Of a stretch of 64,000 nucleotides of DNA, positions 35,201 to 43,030 are shown one piece after another. Both the position numbers and the translations under genes were made by a program. Source of the stretch: Rhodospirillaceae bacterium (GTDB lineage Bacteria; Pseudomonadota; Alphaproteobacteria; Dongiales; Dongiaceae); NCBI GenBank assembly GCA_016712715.1, contig JADJQM010000001.1, positions 434,001 through 498,000 on the forward strand, given 5' to 3'. A model generated the notes under the pieces. It was not told where the DNA came from. It was given only the letters and a program-made list of their open reading frames with translations, and did not search any database. Each line of letters opens with the position of its first letter. The first letter of the stretch is position 1.

Positions 35201-36686
35201 CGATGGTGGTCGCATGACCCTGATGAAGGCGGCGGTGACCAATTTCGTCAACCAGCTGCTGCCGCATAACGGCGTGCTCAACATCACCCTGATCTCGTTC
35301 GGCAGCACTGCCGCGACCGAGATCACGTTGACCCTGACCAACGGCAACCTGAACTCGCTGCTGCAGCAGATCGACGACCTTGAGGCCGGTCAGAATGCCG
35401 ACGGCAACTTCGTGGCTTTCACCAACTACGAAGCCGCGATGACCTTGGCGAAGACCTACATGGACGGCCAGCCGGCCGGTCATGAGAAGCATGTCTACTT
35501 CATGACCGACGGTGTGCCGACAGCCTATAACGGCAACACGGACGGCGACGGCGATGGCAATACGGATCTCAACGAGATCCAGCCCGCGCTCAACGTCATC
35601 AACCCGTGGATGGTGGCCAACCCGCCGGTGCAGTTGCATGGTATCGGCATCACCAGTGCCGCCGATGCGAACCTGCTGCGCTACTTCGACAACACCAGCC
35701 TGCAGGTCGGCACGGTCAACACCGGTGTCCAGGGTGGCACGGTGACCGACAATTACGGTCAGCCGCTCATCATCAACAATGCCGACGAACTGACCTCGGC
35801 TCTGGTCAGCGGCGGCTCGACGACGACGGTCTTCCCGGTGGGCAATGATCTCATCAACGGTGGCGGCGGCAACGACGCCATCCTGGGTGACACCATCTTC
35901 TCCGGGTCGGCGGATGCCGGCTGGGCCAACTACATCATCGGCAAGGAAGCATGGACGCCGGAACAGCTCCGCGCCGACATCTACGCCAACCTCACCAGCA
36001 ACAACCCGACCTACGCCGCTGAAGGCACGGTTGGTGGCAATGACACGGTCAATGCCGGTGCCGGCAACGACGTGGTCTTCGGCCAGGGTGGCAACGACAC
36101 CCTGAACGGCGGCGACGACGATGATAAGCTCTTCGGCGGGTCGGGTACCGACACGCTGAACGGCGACAACGGCAACGACTATCTCGAAGGTGGTGCGGGT
36201 ACCGACACGCTGAATGGTGGGGCCGGTAACGATACGATGGTCTATGACGGCCAAGACACCTTCAATGGTGGCTCTGGTTTCGACACGTTGAAGGTGTTGA
36301 GCCCGATCGACATCAACATCGACGACGATGGCGGTAGCGGAAACAACTTCATCGGTCGCGTTTCCGGCATTGATGCCATCGACCTGCGCAATGGCTCAGC
36401 AACGGACGACTTTGGCAATGACAGCCAAGACAATCCTCTGAGTGCAGCTGACGTCATCTCAATGAGTGATAGTGGCGTGCTCTACATCCTCGGCGATGGA
36501 AATGGTGAATCCAATGCCGGCGCCGATGACGAAGTTCGTCTCGATGGTAATTGGGCTCAGGGTTCGACTTTCACGGCGAACGACCCAAGCAACACCTTGA
36601 TCCACGGTATCCAGTTCACGGCCTGGACCAACGGTGGCGCGACGATATACGTACAGACGACCGTCGACGTGGACAATAACGTCTAA
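29211..36686 (+). CDS. Giant type I-secreted adhesin (LapA-like layout, VWA domain, RTX repeats)
   Basis: A 2491-residue, very acidic surface protein with no Sec signal. A beta-rich N-terminal module (about 1-120) ends in the tandem TAAGPAAG (residues 125-132), followed by GIGGLNAIGGL. The stalk consists of repeated DUF5801-like units, each ending in a D.DGD...G.L.I.V.DD.P motif (for example near residues 815, 1170, 1340, 1665, 1805). A DUF642-like region (about 1363-1541, NLVVNGSFED, NIWLS) interrupts it. Then come a von Willebrand factor A domain with MIDAS D1991-TSSS and MTDGVP, RTX nonapeptides (about 2275-2360) and an unstructured C-terminal secretion region. Thirteen cysteines are visible, unusual for this class. 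The ATG at 29211 follows GGAGCGAG. Its secretion genes lie directly downstream after a terminator. Confidence 0.88.
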   Translation: MATDNTTNQTETANNASTVHESDVEQVHLTQAGTPVQVQVPQGQNVVRVQVTPGETVELPFPADGLVARLADGNLAVKVGDVTVILLGYEEAIGQGEVNIIGSNGVPVDVAAVIAATDPNLDIQTAAGPAAGDQGTGVDNNGGLFTPFDPNAGIGGLNAIGGLDPTALNYNLINREFIEIIEADEVDTTPTVVNITQAPPVNEDDFHGWQCAEDLIDRLNPKEPIELSRSEGQQEIAVPQQPLWTIGKFYDDGNDPFDTKDHEEGSQTDFNPNFGVPGQSDFFPWISDDNNGPWWGGIDQDREPLSVTATVEANFVADLPGKLVLDANGNGIDDGAGDVPQSDVLVAKGLTSHGHELTYKLLPEIPESAPGANDGQGQMVVAYYTVQHCGQALNVVVFTIGVDDDVVNAGETNPAGNAEFGLSFTIYGVVDHPEKGGGTEEGNGIEDILKIEVPFFLQDSDSPPVPSDFPQPLEFQDIDDMPFLGEVCYASFCGFDVPIAITKANLTIGHDETPGDQSTPYDSDLQNNPGPDQQTDDVDGWLGNILTWKADDQLDDIAGGEASGEDVNIGYQQDILAQLSNEFLNNGNFCADPLGVAKTYLDVSFGADGKAKGNDQAGNTLFNQDNDAGEGTDNSQKTYDSDGNLIGNDDGGTDKQAFELFMKNTNGESEGAGEVLNKSATNWTISVMVNGEPVTITVYAFQLDANTIIGMASPSNFEGEPEGPQESFALQGAVGNDYCGLDGEGDAIPVFMLRLDPQSGQLVFVQYHQINNPDGGNAAHPDWDQSSNDPIHLYDADGNALVFFQATDFDGDTVTSQLEVSVIDDAPDAKDDQVYLDEENAGAGGYNTVSGNLVLGIGNDDVNWNNNGKDKLSVDHDHTIPALKYGNSTITFNFAADTFNVTGTDAKNVTFDGHTVEFDTPYGHFKVVVDANNPDPVAPGDNSFEPWELGYYEYTSNPGNNSDKDQYGLAPTANGTEDPVGGNDAQKIANVLSKYNGIQITNNYDNDSNDSNDWGLKTIDADGKHYTGIGVKQGIDGGETDMNGNGNVAEEMITIRFPNDVDAAKITVGALFDGQLYDSGNAEALKWEAWDGNTKVGEGVIYGGKSGLVEFFINLDNDFDKVTLKPLDNGAGNNGNNSDFLLVGVKTCDELCITEQLQYKLQDVDGDYDTAKLTIDVLDGEPKITSCDYDLNVTIDEDGLPKGNNNDVNNPAGDWADNVGGDNGPGDADGSEATASGHISYNLYADGLGGVFLSSSSSLTTLDGKSVTWAWDPTLSRLVGYATPDTDRIVVEVLVTGITDTGFDFKVVLHEAVDHPQNSYEDNLYLEIKASVTDKDCDVDTAIIQVKIDDDVPTITRQSCTNLVVNGSFEDLGGQSFEGARGNWDVFAAIPGWKSGMSDDQNNIPNGGSFAGLEIQAGAVTPASHGNNLLELDSDSTNENQQEPNDTNTYAYQDITGTVDGASYLLSFDYQPRVHTPGTNTNDVEVWWDGVKIATLSGDTAGWTNYQFVVPGDTGATRLLFKAVGSDDTNGGFIDNIWLSSCAVVDEDDLGDGSDNNKESLTVSGNTGVNFGADGPGGFSGLSVQPAIKSHGVNVNIVAGPDGTFYGMAGATKVFTVEFTKTNGEFDGKYKFTLNNEIDHPAGQGENILDLTINFTAKDKDGDGVAGTIGVKIVDDLPTASVNSSVMVDEDNFTNGNDAFAAGLGDDAQANLTGTLAHTYGADGAGTTLFSGYTVPAGFTAAISNGGLTLIISQGGTPVLQIVLTDATGGAYTVTQLAKINHADGDNENNVAFTINYGVTDRDGDAVLGSLVINVDDDVPVVVNDTDTVTTFGVAETGNVLTNDHVGADTPGTVVSYIVNGVEYAADGASHVIPTGTISMDANGNYSYTQTSGAAGSFVVSYTIQDNDKDPASGTLTMTTKDQPIQNFIVVGENVNDSNGQTTDHRVDNSPNSPDGPIDGAGGNDVLIGDVGGKQTIIQPGQNYSLALVCDTSSSMADGGRMTLMKAAVTNFVNQLLPHNGVLNITLISFGSTAATEITLTLTNGNLNSLLQQIDDLEAGQNADGNFVAFTNYEAAMTLAKTYMDGQPAGHEKHVYFMTDGVPTAYNGNTDGDGDGNTDLNEIQPALNVINPWMVANPPVQLHGIGITSAADANLLRYFDNTSLQVGTVNTGVQGGTVTDNYGQPLIINNADELTSALVSGGSTTTVFPVGNDLINGGGGNDAILGDTIFSGSADAGWANYIIGKEAWTPEQLRADIYANLTSNNPTYAAEGTVGGNDTVNAGAGNDVVFGQGGNDTLNGGDDDDKLFGGSGTDTLNGDNGNDYLEGGAGTDTLNGGAGNDTMVYDGQDTFNGGSGFDTLKVLSPIDINIDDDGGSGNNFIGRVSGIDAIDLRNGSATDDFGNDSQDNPLSAADVISMSDSGVLYILGDGNGESNAGADDEVRLDGNWAQGSTFTANDPSNTLIHGIQFTAWTNGGATIYVQTTVDVDNNV
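36033..36291 (+). repeat. RTX nonapeptide repeat array inside the adhesin gene
   Basis: About eight GGxGxDxLx-type calcium-binding repeats are coded here (GGNDTVNAG, AGNDVVFGQ, GGNDTLNGG and so on). Such arrays fold on binding calcium outside the cell and pull type I substrates through the channel. Isolated single copies also lie earlier (near 35090 and 35860). Confidence 0.88.
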
Positions 36687-36710
36687 CCCTCCGATCTGAG
36701 GGGTTTGATC

Positions 36711-36740
36711 AGGGGCGGCCCTCGGGCCGCCCCTTTCTTT
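36711..36740 (+). terminator. Rho-independent terminator after the adhesin gene
   Basis: A perfect 10-base GC-rich stem (36711-36720 with 36725-36734) closed by a ctcg loop is followed by a T-rich tract. It separates the adhesin transcript from the secretion genes, which need their own promoter. Confidence 0.93.
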
Positions 36741-36742
36741 TT

Positions 36743-37045
36743 GCCCCAACCTCCCACCCTGATTCGCGCCGATGTCACATGGCAGCGAAACAACCCGTTA
36801 ACCAAATCGGCCTAAGCTCTCTGTCTTGCGCGCGTGCAGCGAGGGGAGGGGGCTTGCTTGTCGGACCTGGAAAATGGCGGAAATGCCCGCTTTGGTGCAG
36901 CGCAATGGGCAAGCGCTCCGACTTTCGGCGCCATCCCTCACTTTTTCGCCAACACGTGTCACCGGTCACATAGCACCGCCTTACGTCGCCCAAAAAATAT
37001 GGTAAAAGGCGCGCGGAACGGCCTGAAAGAATTGGACTTCAGCTG
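36743..37045. other. Intergenic region before the type I secretion operon
   Basis: About 300 bases without a convincing gene. Because a strong terminator ends the adhesin transcript just before it, a promoter for the ABC/HlyD/TolC genes is expected here. An AT-rich patch lies near 36990-37010. I see no clear regulator site. Confidence 0.45.
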
Positions 37046-39569
37046 ATGTCATCGAGCCCCACCGCCGGCCAGCCCGGCGCGAAACCAGCCACCACTTCCA
37101 CCGCCGCCACCCCCTCGGGTGTGAAGCCGGCCCAGCCGACGGCGCCCGCCGCCGCGGCCCCGAAACCGACCCCGACACCAGCATCACCGCCGCAAGCCCA
37201 ACCGGGCATTGCCAGCAACACGGGTAGCGCCGCCACGCCAGCAGCCGCGAATCCTGCCGCCGCCACAACTGCCGCCGGCGCCGGTGGCCCGGGCGCACCG
37301 ACCCCGCCCACGGGTGTTCCAGCCGGCGCCGTCCCACCCGGCGCGCTGCCGCCCGGCATGAAGTTGAACATGAACCCGGTCGCGGCCGCCGCACCCGCCG
37401 GTCCGCCCGCCGAATATTCCGGTCCCGCGATGCGCGAGGATCCGCTGCTCTCCTGCCTGGTCATCCTCACCCGCATCTTCTCCAACCCGCGCTCGCCCGC
37501 GGCCATCGCCCATGGCCTGCCGATCTCGGATGAGGGGCTGACGCCGGATCTGTTCCTGCGCGCCGCCGACCGGGTCGGTCTCTCCGCCAACAAGGTCAAG
37601 AAGAAGCTCGACAAGGTCGATGCCATGACCCTGCCGGCCGTGCTGCTGCTGAAGGACCGCAAGGCCTGCGTGCTGCTGTCGCTGCCGCGCAACGGCAAGG
37701 TCGAGGTGGCGACGCCCGACACGATGGACGGTTCCCACAGCGTCGATATCGCGACCCTGGTCGAGATGTATACCGGTCAGATGCTGGTGGTGCGGCCCAA
37801 GATCCGCCTCGACACCCGCTCCTCCGACATGACCGAGGCCAAGGGCCGCAACTGGTTCTGGGCCAATGTGCTGCGCTTTACGCCGGTCTATCTCGAGGTG
37901 GTGATCGCGGCGCTGCTGATCAACTTCTTTCACCATCGGCACCTCGCTCTTCTCGATGCAGGTTTACGACCGCGCCGTGCCCAACAAGGCCGAAGAGACG
38001 CTGATGATGCTGGCCGCTGGCGTCATGCTGGTGTTCGGCTTCGACTTCATCCTGCGCACACTGCGCGCCTATTTCCTCGACATGGCCGGCAAATCCCTCG
38101 ACCGCAAGGTCTCCTCGGCCCTGTTCCAGCAGATGCTCTCGATCCGCATGGCGTCCGGCCCGCAATCGGCCGGCGCTTTTGCCAGCAACATCCAATCCTA
38201 TGAGAGTTTGCGCGACTTCTTCACCTCGGCCACCCTCTCGGCGATCATCGATCTGCCGTTCGTCTTCATCTTCCTGATCATCGTCTGGGTGATCGCGGGC
38301 GAAGTGGCGATCGTGCCGGCGGTGCTCATCCCGATCGTCATCGCGGTCAGCATCCTGGTGCAGTTCCCGATGAAGAAGGCGGTCGAACGCTCCTACCGCG
38401 AAAGCGCCCAGAAGCACGCGACCCTGGTCGAAGCCATCAACGGCCTCGACATGATCAAGGCCAGCTCGGCCGAAGGGCAGATGCAGCGCGATTGGGACGG
38501 CTATGTGGCGGCCTCCTCCGAATCGGCGAAGACCTCGCGCTTCTGGTCGACCATCGCCGTCAACTTCGTGATGATGTCCTCGAACCTCGCTTTTGCGGGC
38601 GTCATCATGGTCTCCTGCTACAAGATCTTCTATCACGACCCGGCCTCGACCGAGGCTGCGCTCACCACCGGTGCGATGGTGGCGGCCTCGATGCTCTCCG
38701 GCCGCGCCATGGCGCCCCTGGGCCAGATCGCCGGTCTCATCGTCCGCTTCCATCAATCCTGGACCTCGCTCCAGGGCCTCAACCGCATGATGGCGCTGCC
38801 CGTCGAGCGGCCGGTCGGCAAGGTGTTCCTGCGCCGGCCGCTGATCGAAGGCGCCATCGAGTTCCGCAACGTCCAGTTCAAATACCCCAACGCCCAGATG
38901 GCGGCCCTGGACGGTGTCTCGTTCCGCATCCAGCCGGGCGAGCGCGTCGGCATCGTGGGGCGCATCGGGTCGGGCAAGACCACCATCGAACGCCTGGTGC
39001 TGGGCCTGTTCGAACCGACCGAAGGCGCCGTGCTCATTGACGGCGCCGACATCCGCCAGCTCGATCCGACCGACCTTCGCCAGAGTGTCGGCTGCGTGCT
39101 GCAGGATCCGCATCTCTTCTTCGGCTCGGTCAAGGACAACATCACGCTTGGTGCCCCTTACGTCGACGAAGATTCCGTCATCCGCGCAGCGACCCTTGCC
39201 GGCGTCGACCAGTTCGTGCGCCAGCATCCGTCCGGCTACGACATGCCTGTGGGCGAGAACGGCCGCTATCTTTCCGGCGGCCAGCGCCAGTCGGTGGCGG
39301 TGGCCCGCGCCATGCTGCTCAACCCGCCCATCCTGCTGCTCGACGAACCGACGAGCTCGATGGACAATTCGACCGAGAATGCGTTCAAGGCCCGCCTTGG
39401 CGAAATCGCCCACGGCAAGACCATGCTGCTGGTGACGCACCGCAATTCCATGCTGTCGCTGGTCGATCGCCTGATCGTGCTCGACCGCGGCAAGGTGGTG
39501 GCCGACGGGCCGAAAGCGGGCGTGCTTGACGCCCTCATGAAGGGGCGCATCCGCGCCAACGAAGGCTGA
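37046..39569 (+). pseudogene. Type I secretion ABC transporter (LapB/HlyB-like), one frameshift as sequenced
   Basis: Inner-membrane ATPase-permease that exports type I substrates; 840 residues once repaired. A long Ala/Pro-rich tail (about residues 1-125) precedes a C39 peptidase-like domain (about 130-245), then the membrane domain and the ATPase with GRIGSGKTT, LSGGQRQSVAVARA and PILLLDEPTSSMD. One extra T in the TTT run at 37928-37930 breaks the frame in the first membrane segment; removing it joins LLINFF to TIGTSLFSMQVYDRAVPNK, exactly as in homologues. The intact remainder makes a sequencing error likelier than true loss. HlyD begins 5 bases after the stop. The C39-like domain probably lacks protease function, as in LapB. 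Confidence 0.85.
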
Positions 39570-39574
39570 CCGAC

Positions 39575-40903
39575 ATGTCGATTACCAACAAAGACCTCTG
39601 GATCGATCCGGCGACCTCCGAGAAGGAAGGCACGCGCCTCTTTGGCCATCTGCTGCTCGGCGCCATCCTCATCGTCGCGATCGTGTTCCTCGTCTGGGCG
39701 AACTATGCCGTGCTCGACGTCATCACCCGGGGCGATGCCAAGGTGGTGCCCTCCAGCCAGACCCAGGTCATCCAGAGCCTCGATGGCGGCATCCTCGAAG
39801 ATATGAAGGTGCGCGACGGCCAGACGGTCGAGAAGGGCGAGGTGATCCTGATCATCCGCAACGATACCGCGGTGGCGAGCCTCGCGGAATTGACGCAGCG
39901 CTTTTACATCGCCCAGGCCGCCATCGCCCGCCTGCAGGCCGAGATCGACGGCGTGAAGTCCGCCGACGAAATCCCGTTCCCGGCCGATCTGGTCGAAAAA
40001 TATCCCGACAAGGTCGCCGCCGAGAAGGGCCAGTTCGTGGTGCGCGCGGCGCAGCTCCGCTCGCAACAGGCGACACTCAACGATGAAGTGGCCCAACGCC
40101 AGCAGGAAGTGCGCGCCATCGACACCAAGATCAAATCGGCCCGCAGCCTGATCGGCACGGCGCAGAAGCGCCTCAACAACCTCATAAAGCTGCGCGCGGC
40201 CGGTGGTGCCGGCGAGAACGAGGTGCTGGAAGGCGAACAGCAGGTCCAGCAGTTCCAGGCCGACATCGAAAACGCCCAGGCGGAACGGCCGGCAGCCCAA
40301 GCCGCTCTCCAGGCGGCCCAGTCTAAAATGGCCGAGGCTGTGCAGACCTACCGCGCTCAGGCCGCCCAGGAGATATCAAAGCACCAGACCGACCTCTCGA
40401 CGGTGACAGAGTCGATGCGCGACGCCGGCGCCAAAGTGCGGCGGACTGAAGTCCTCTCGCCGGTCAAGGGCACGGTCAAGGACATCAAGATCAGGACCAT
40501 CGGCGGCGTCATCCAGCCGGCCCAGGACATCATGGAAATCGTGCCGATCGAGGACAATCTCCTGATTGAGGCCAATATCCGGCCGCAGGACCGTGGTTTT
40601 ATCGCCCCGGGCCAGCCGGCCAAGATCAAAATCACGGCCTATGACTTCTCGATCTATGGCGGTCTCGACGGCACAGTCGAAGATATCAGCGCCGATGCCA
40701 TTGAAAATGAAAAGAAAGAGTTGTATTTCCGTGTACGGCTACGTACTGATCAGAACGTGCTTATCGGCAAGGAAGGGCAGGATCTCCCGATCATCCCCGG
40801 CATGACGGCTTCGGTCGACATCCTCACCGGTAAGAAAACGGTCCTAGAGTATTTGCTGAAACCGATCTTGAAAGCACGTGAGCAGGCGCTCACCGAAAGA
40901 TAA
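39575..40903 (+). CDS. HlyD-family periplasmic adaptor of the type I secretion system
   Basis: Membrane-fusion protein of 442 residues that links the ABC transporter to the outer-membrane channel. It has a short cytoplasmic start, one membrane helix (about 24-46, LLLGAILIVAIVFLVWANYAV), the first half of a lipoyl/barrel-sandwich domain (SLDGGILEDMKVRDGQTVEKGEVILII), a long coiled coil (about 105-290), the second half (VLSPVKGTVKDIKI), and a beta-barrel end with GMTASVDILTGKKTVLEYLLKP, which is typical of HlyD/LapC proteins. It follows the ABC gene by 5 bases. A TolC-type gene comes 149 bases later, completing the apparatus. Confidence 0.93.
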   Translation: MSITNKDLWIDPATSEKEGTRLFGHLLLGAILIVAIVFLVWANYAVLDVITRGDAKVVPSSQTQVIQSLDGGILEDMKVRDGQTVEKGEVILIIRNDTAVASLAELTQRFYIAQAAIARLQAEIDGVKSADEIPFPADLVEKYPDKVAAEKGQFVVRAAQLRSQQATLNDEVAQRQQEVRAIDTKIKSARSLIGTAQKRLNNLIKLRAAGGAGENEVLEGEQQVQQFQADIENAQAERPAAQAALQAAQSKMAEAVQTYRAQAAQEISKHQTDLSTVTESMRDAGAKVRRTEVLSPVKGTVKDIKIRTIGGVIQPAQDIMEIVPIEDNLLIEANIRPQDRGFIAPGQPAKIKITAYDFSIYGGLDGTVEDISADAIENEKKELYFRVRLRTDQNVLIGKEGQDLPIIPGMTASVDILTGKKTVLEYLLKPILKAREQALTER

Positions 40904-41052
40904 GAAAAAGTTGCTGCATCAAAAGGCTAATTCAGGTAAAAAGCACCAAGTGGGAATTGCCTTAAGATATGATTAACCGGTAAACGCGTTGTCTTCCCAG
41001 CGCCGAATCGACAAGGTTCGTATGACTGGGGTCAGCTTTGGGGGTAGCGAGC

Positions 41053-42441
41053 ATGATTGAAGTTACACGGACGCGCATCACGAAGGCGCTGCTGCTGGGT
41101 GCTGTGGTCGGTACGACCTTCGGTATCGGCGTGAATGGCGCACAGGCGATGTCGCTCAGGGAAGCGATCCAGCTTGTCGTGACGACCAACCCGACGGTTG
41201 GCGAGCAGGTCAAGAACCGCCGCTCGATCGACCATGAACTCCGTCAGGCGCGGGGCGCGTACCTGCCGCAGATCGACGCCGAATTCAACATGGGTCCGGA
41301 ATTCTCGGAAAATGGCGGCGTCGATCATCCCGATGCGACCCTGAACCAGGGACCCCATGATCATGGCCGCGTGCTGTTCACCCAGAACGCCCAGATCAGC
41401 CTCCAGCAGCCGATTTTCGACGGCGGCCGGATCGACAGCGAAGTCGAACGCCAGATCGGCCGCGTGAAGTCGCAGGCCGAACGCATTCAGGACGAAGCCC
41501 AGGTGCAGTCGCTCGATGCCGTCGAAATCTATCTCGACGTGATCCGTCACACCGATCGCGTCGTCAACGCGGAAGACAATGTCCGCGCCCATGAGGAAAT
41601 CCTCGGCCTGGTGCAGAAGCGTGCCGAACTCGGCGGCGGCAACATCGCCGACGTCCGTCAGGCCGAAGCCCGTCTCGCGACGGCGCGTTCCAGCCTCATC
41701 CAGATCCAGGGCGATCTGCGCAACGCGCAGGCGACCTTCCAGCGCGTCATTGGCCAGCCGCCGGCTGACCTCGAGCCGGTTGCCACCGGCGCCGACCTGC
41801 CGATCCCGGCGGATGTCGAGCAGTCGGTTGCCCGCGGCATGCAGGTCAACCCGAAGATCCTGCTTGAACGCCACGACATCCAGGTCGCCGAATCCGAGCT
41901 GGACATCGAAGAATCCGTCTTCTGGCCGCAGGTCGAACTGCAGCTGACCGGCAACACAAGCCAGCACGCCAATGGCCGTGAAGACAACACCTACAACGCC
42001 GCGGCGTTGGTCAATGTCCAGTACAACCTCTATCGTGGCGGCGCCGACATCGCCCGCTCGAAAGAGTTCAAGGAGCAGATCAACGAGCAGCTCGAACAGC
42101 TCCGTCAGCGCGAGCGCGAAGTCGAGGAAGACGTCCGCGTCTCCTGGGCCGACCGTCAGACGCAGCAGGAAAGCATCGCCAACCTCGAAAAGCAGGTCGA
42201 TGCCAACCAGCAGACGAAGGACGTTTACCAGCAGCAGTTCGATATCGGCCAGCGCGGCCTGCTCGATCTGCTCGATGCCGCCAACGATCTGTTCTTGTCC
42301 AAGGACGATCTGGTTTCGGCCCGCGTCTTCGAGACTTTCGCGAACTACCGCATCATCGCCGCGCAAGGCGAGCTGGTGCAGTATGTCGGCGCAGAAATGC
42401 CGCTCGAAGCGACCCCGGACGAAGTCACCTACGCCGAATAA
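41053..42441 (+). CDS. TolC-family outer-membrane channel of the type I system (LapE/AggA-like)
   Basis: Outer-membrane efflux protein of 462 residues with a signal peptide ending near AQA (residue 31). The mature part opens with LREAIQLVVTTNPTVGEQ, the usual TolC start, followed by two helical-barrel repeats with Q.SLQQPIFDGGRI, DVRQAEARLATARSSLI and NVQYNLYRGG...RGLLDLLDAANDLF. Such proteins trimerise into the channel. The start at 41053 follows a GGGGG stretch; a TTG at 41038 would add five residues. It lies 149 bases after the HlyD gene and ends at a terminator. With two TolC proteins in the window, this one is the likely partner of the adhesin exporter. Confidence 0.9.
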   Translation: MIEVTRTRITKALLLGAVVGTTFGIGVNGAQAMSLREAIQLVVTTNPTVGEQVKNRRSIDHELRQARGAYLPQIDAEFNMGPEFSENGGVDHPDATLNQGPHDHGRVLFTQNAQISLQQPIFDGGRIDSEVERQIGRVKSQAERIQDEAQVQSLDAVEIYLDVIRHTDRVVNAEDNVRAHEEILGLVQKRAELGGGNIADVRQAEARLATARSSLIQIQGDLRNAQATFQRVIGQPPADLEPVATGADLPIPADVEQSVARGMQVNPKILLERHDIQVAESELDIEESVFWPQVELQLTGNTSQHANGREDNTYNAAALVNVQYNLYRGGADIARSKEFKEQINEQLEQLRQREREVEEDVRVSWADRQTQQESIANLEKQVDANQQTKDVYQQQFDIGQRGLLDLLDAANDLFLSKDDLVSARVFETFANYRIIAAQGELVQYVGAEMPLEATPDEVTYAE

Positions 42442-42476
42442 GGTCCGACGCTCCGGCGTCCGGCCTGCCGAGAACA

Positions 42477-42502
42477 CCCGCAGCGCAAGCTGCGGGGTTT
42501 TT
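42477..42502 (+). terminator. Rho-independent terminator of the type I secretion operon
   Basis: An 8-base stem (42477-42484 with 42489-42496) with a gcaa tetraloop is followed by five T. It lies 35 bases after the TolC-type gene. Confidence 0.92.
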
Positions 42503-42627
42503 GCTTTGGCAGGTAGACGCGCACTGCGGATGCCTTCAGGAACGAATGCCCGTGATGATCGGAACAGGGCCTTCCGCAGGCAAGCCTGAATGGCTGGTTT
42601 CGGTGGTGCTGTATGGGGAAGGGTGTT

Positions 42628-42701
42628 TGGAGGCCCGGGCCGGAATCGAACCGACGTACGAGGATTTGCAGTCCTCTGCATGGCCACTCTGCCACCGGGC
42701 C
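42628..42701 (-). tRNA. tRNA-Cys (GCA)
   Basis: The minus strand folds as a 74-base tRNA including an encoded CCA end. The acceptor stem pairs GGCCCGG with CCGGGCC, the anticodon loop reads CTGCAAA with anticodon GCA, and the T loop is TTCGAAT. The gene points away from pcm. Confidence 0.96.
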
Positions 42702-43030
42702 TGCGGGCGCCGCCGGGGAAGCTCAAGCCGGCCGGCGCCGAAAGGCGAGCGCACGTATAGAGCCTGGACCGGGCCAGGGTCAAGTGTGGGAAATTGCCCT
42801 CAACCGGTAAACTGGCGGGCCGCATCTCGCTGTTACAATGGGGTGATTTTCACCCATTGGCGGCCAAGACCGCGTGCCCTGCCCGGCGGGGCTGCTTGTC
42901 GCATTGCGGCAATGCGGGTATAAATCTGACCAGATGGTTGGCGGCAAGAATCGCGCGTCCCGCATTGATGGCGGCAGCGACGGCGGCGCGACACCGGCCA
43001 GCGACGATGTGCGATTCCAAGGGGTACCAG
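42702..43030. other. Intergenic region between tRNA-Cys and pcm
   Basis: About 330 bases between divergent genes. It should hold the promoter of the tRNA (minus strand) and of pcm (plus strand). The pcm frame stays open upstream through much of it, but codon content there looks non-coding and the ribosome site lies at the internal ATG. Nothing else is recognised. Confidence 0.45.

Noticed and set aside
29142..36254. Three long minus-strand open frames (532, 999 and 664 codons) opposite the giant adhesin
   Set aside because: They are antisense shadows of a repetitive Asp/Gly/Asn-rich gene. Their translations are low-complexity V/D/R-rich sequence with no domain.
36033..36291. Tandem repeats in the adhesin as a CRISPR or other array
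   Set aside because: The periodicity is that of in-frame RTX nonapeptides in an open reading frame, not of direct repeats with unique spacers. No CRISPR array was seen in the window.
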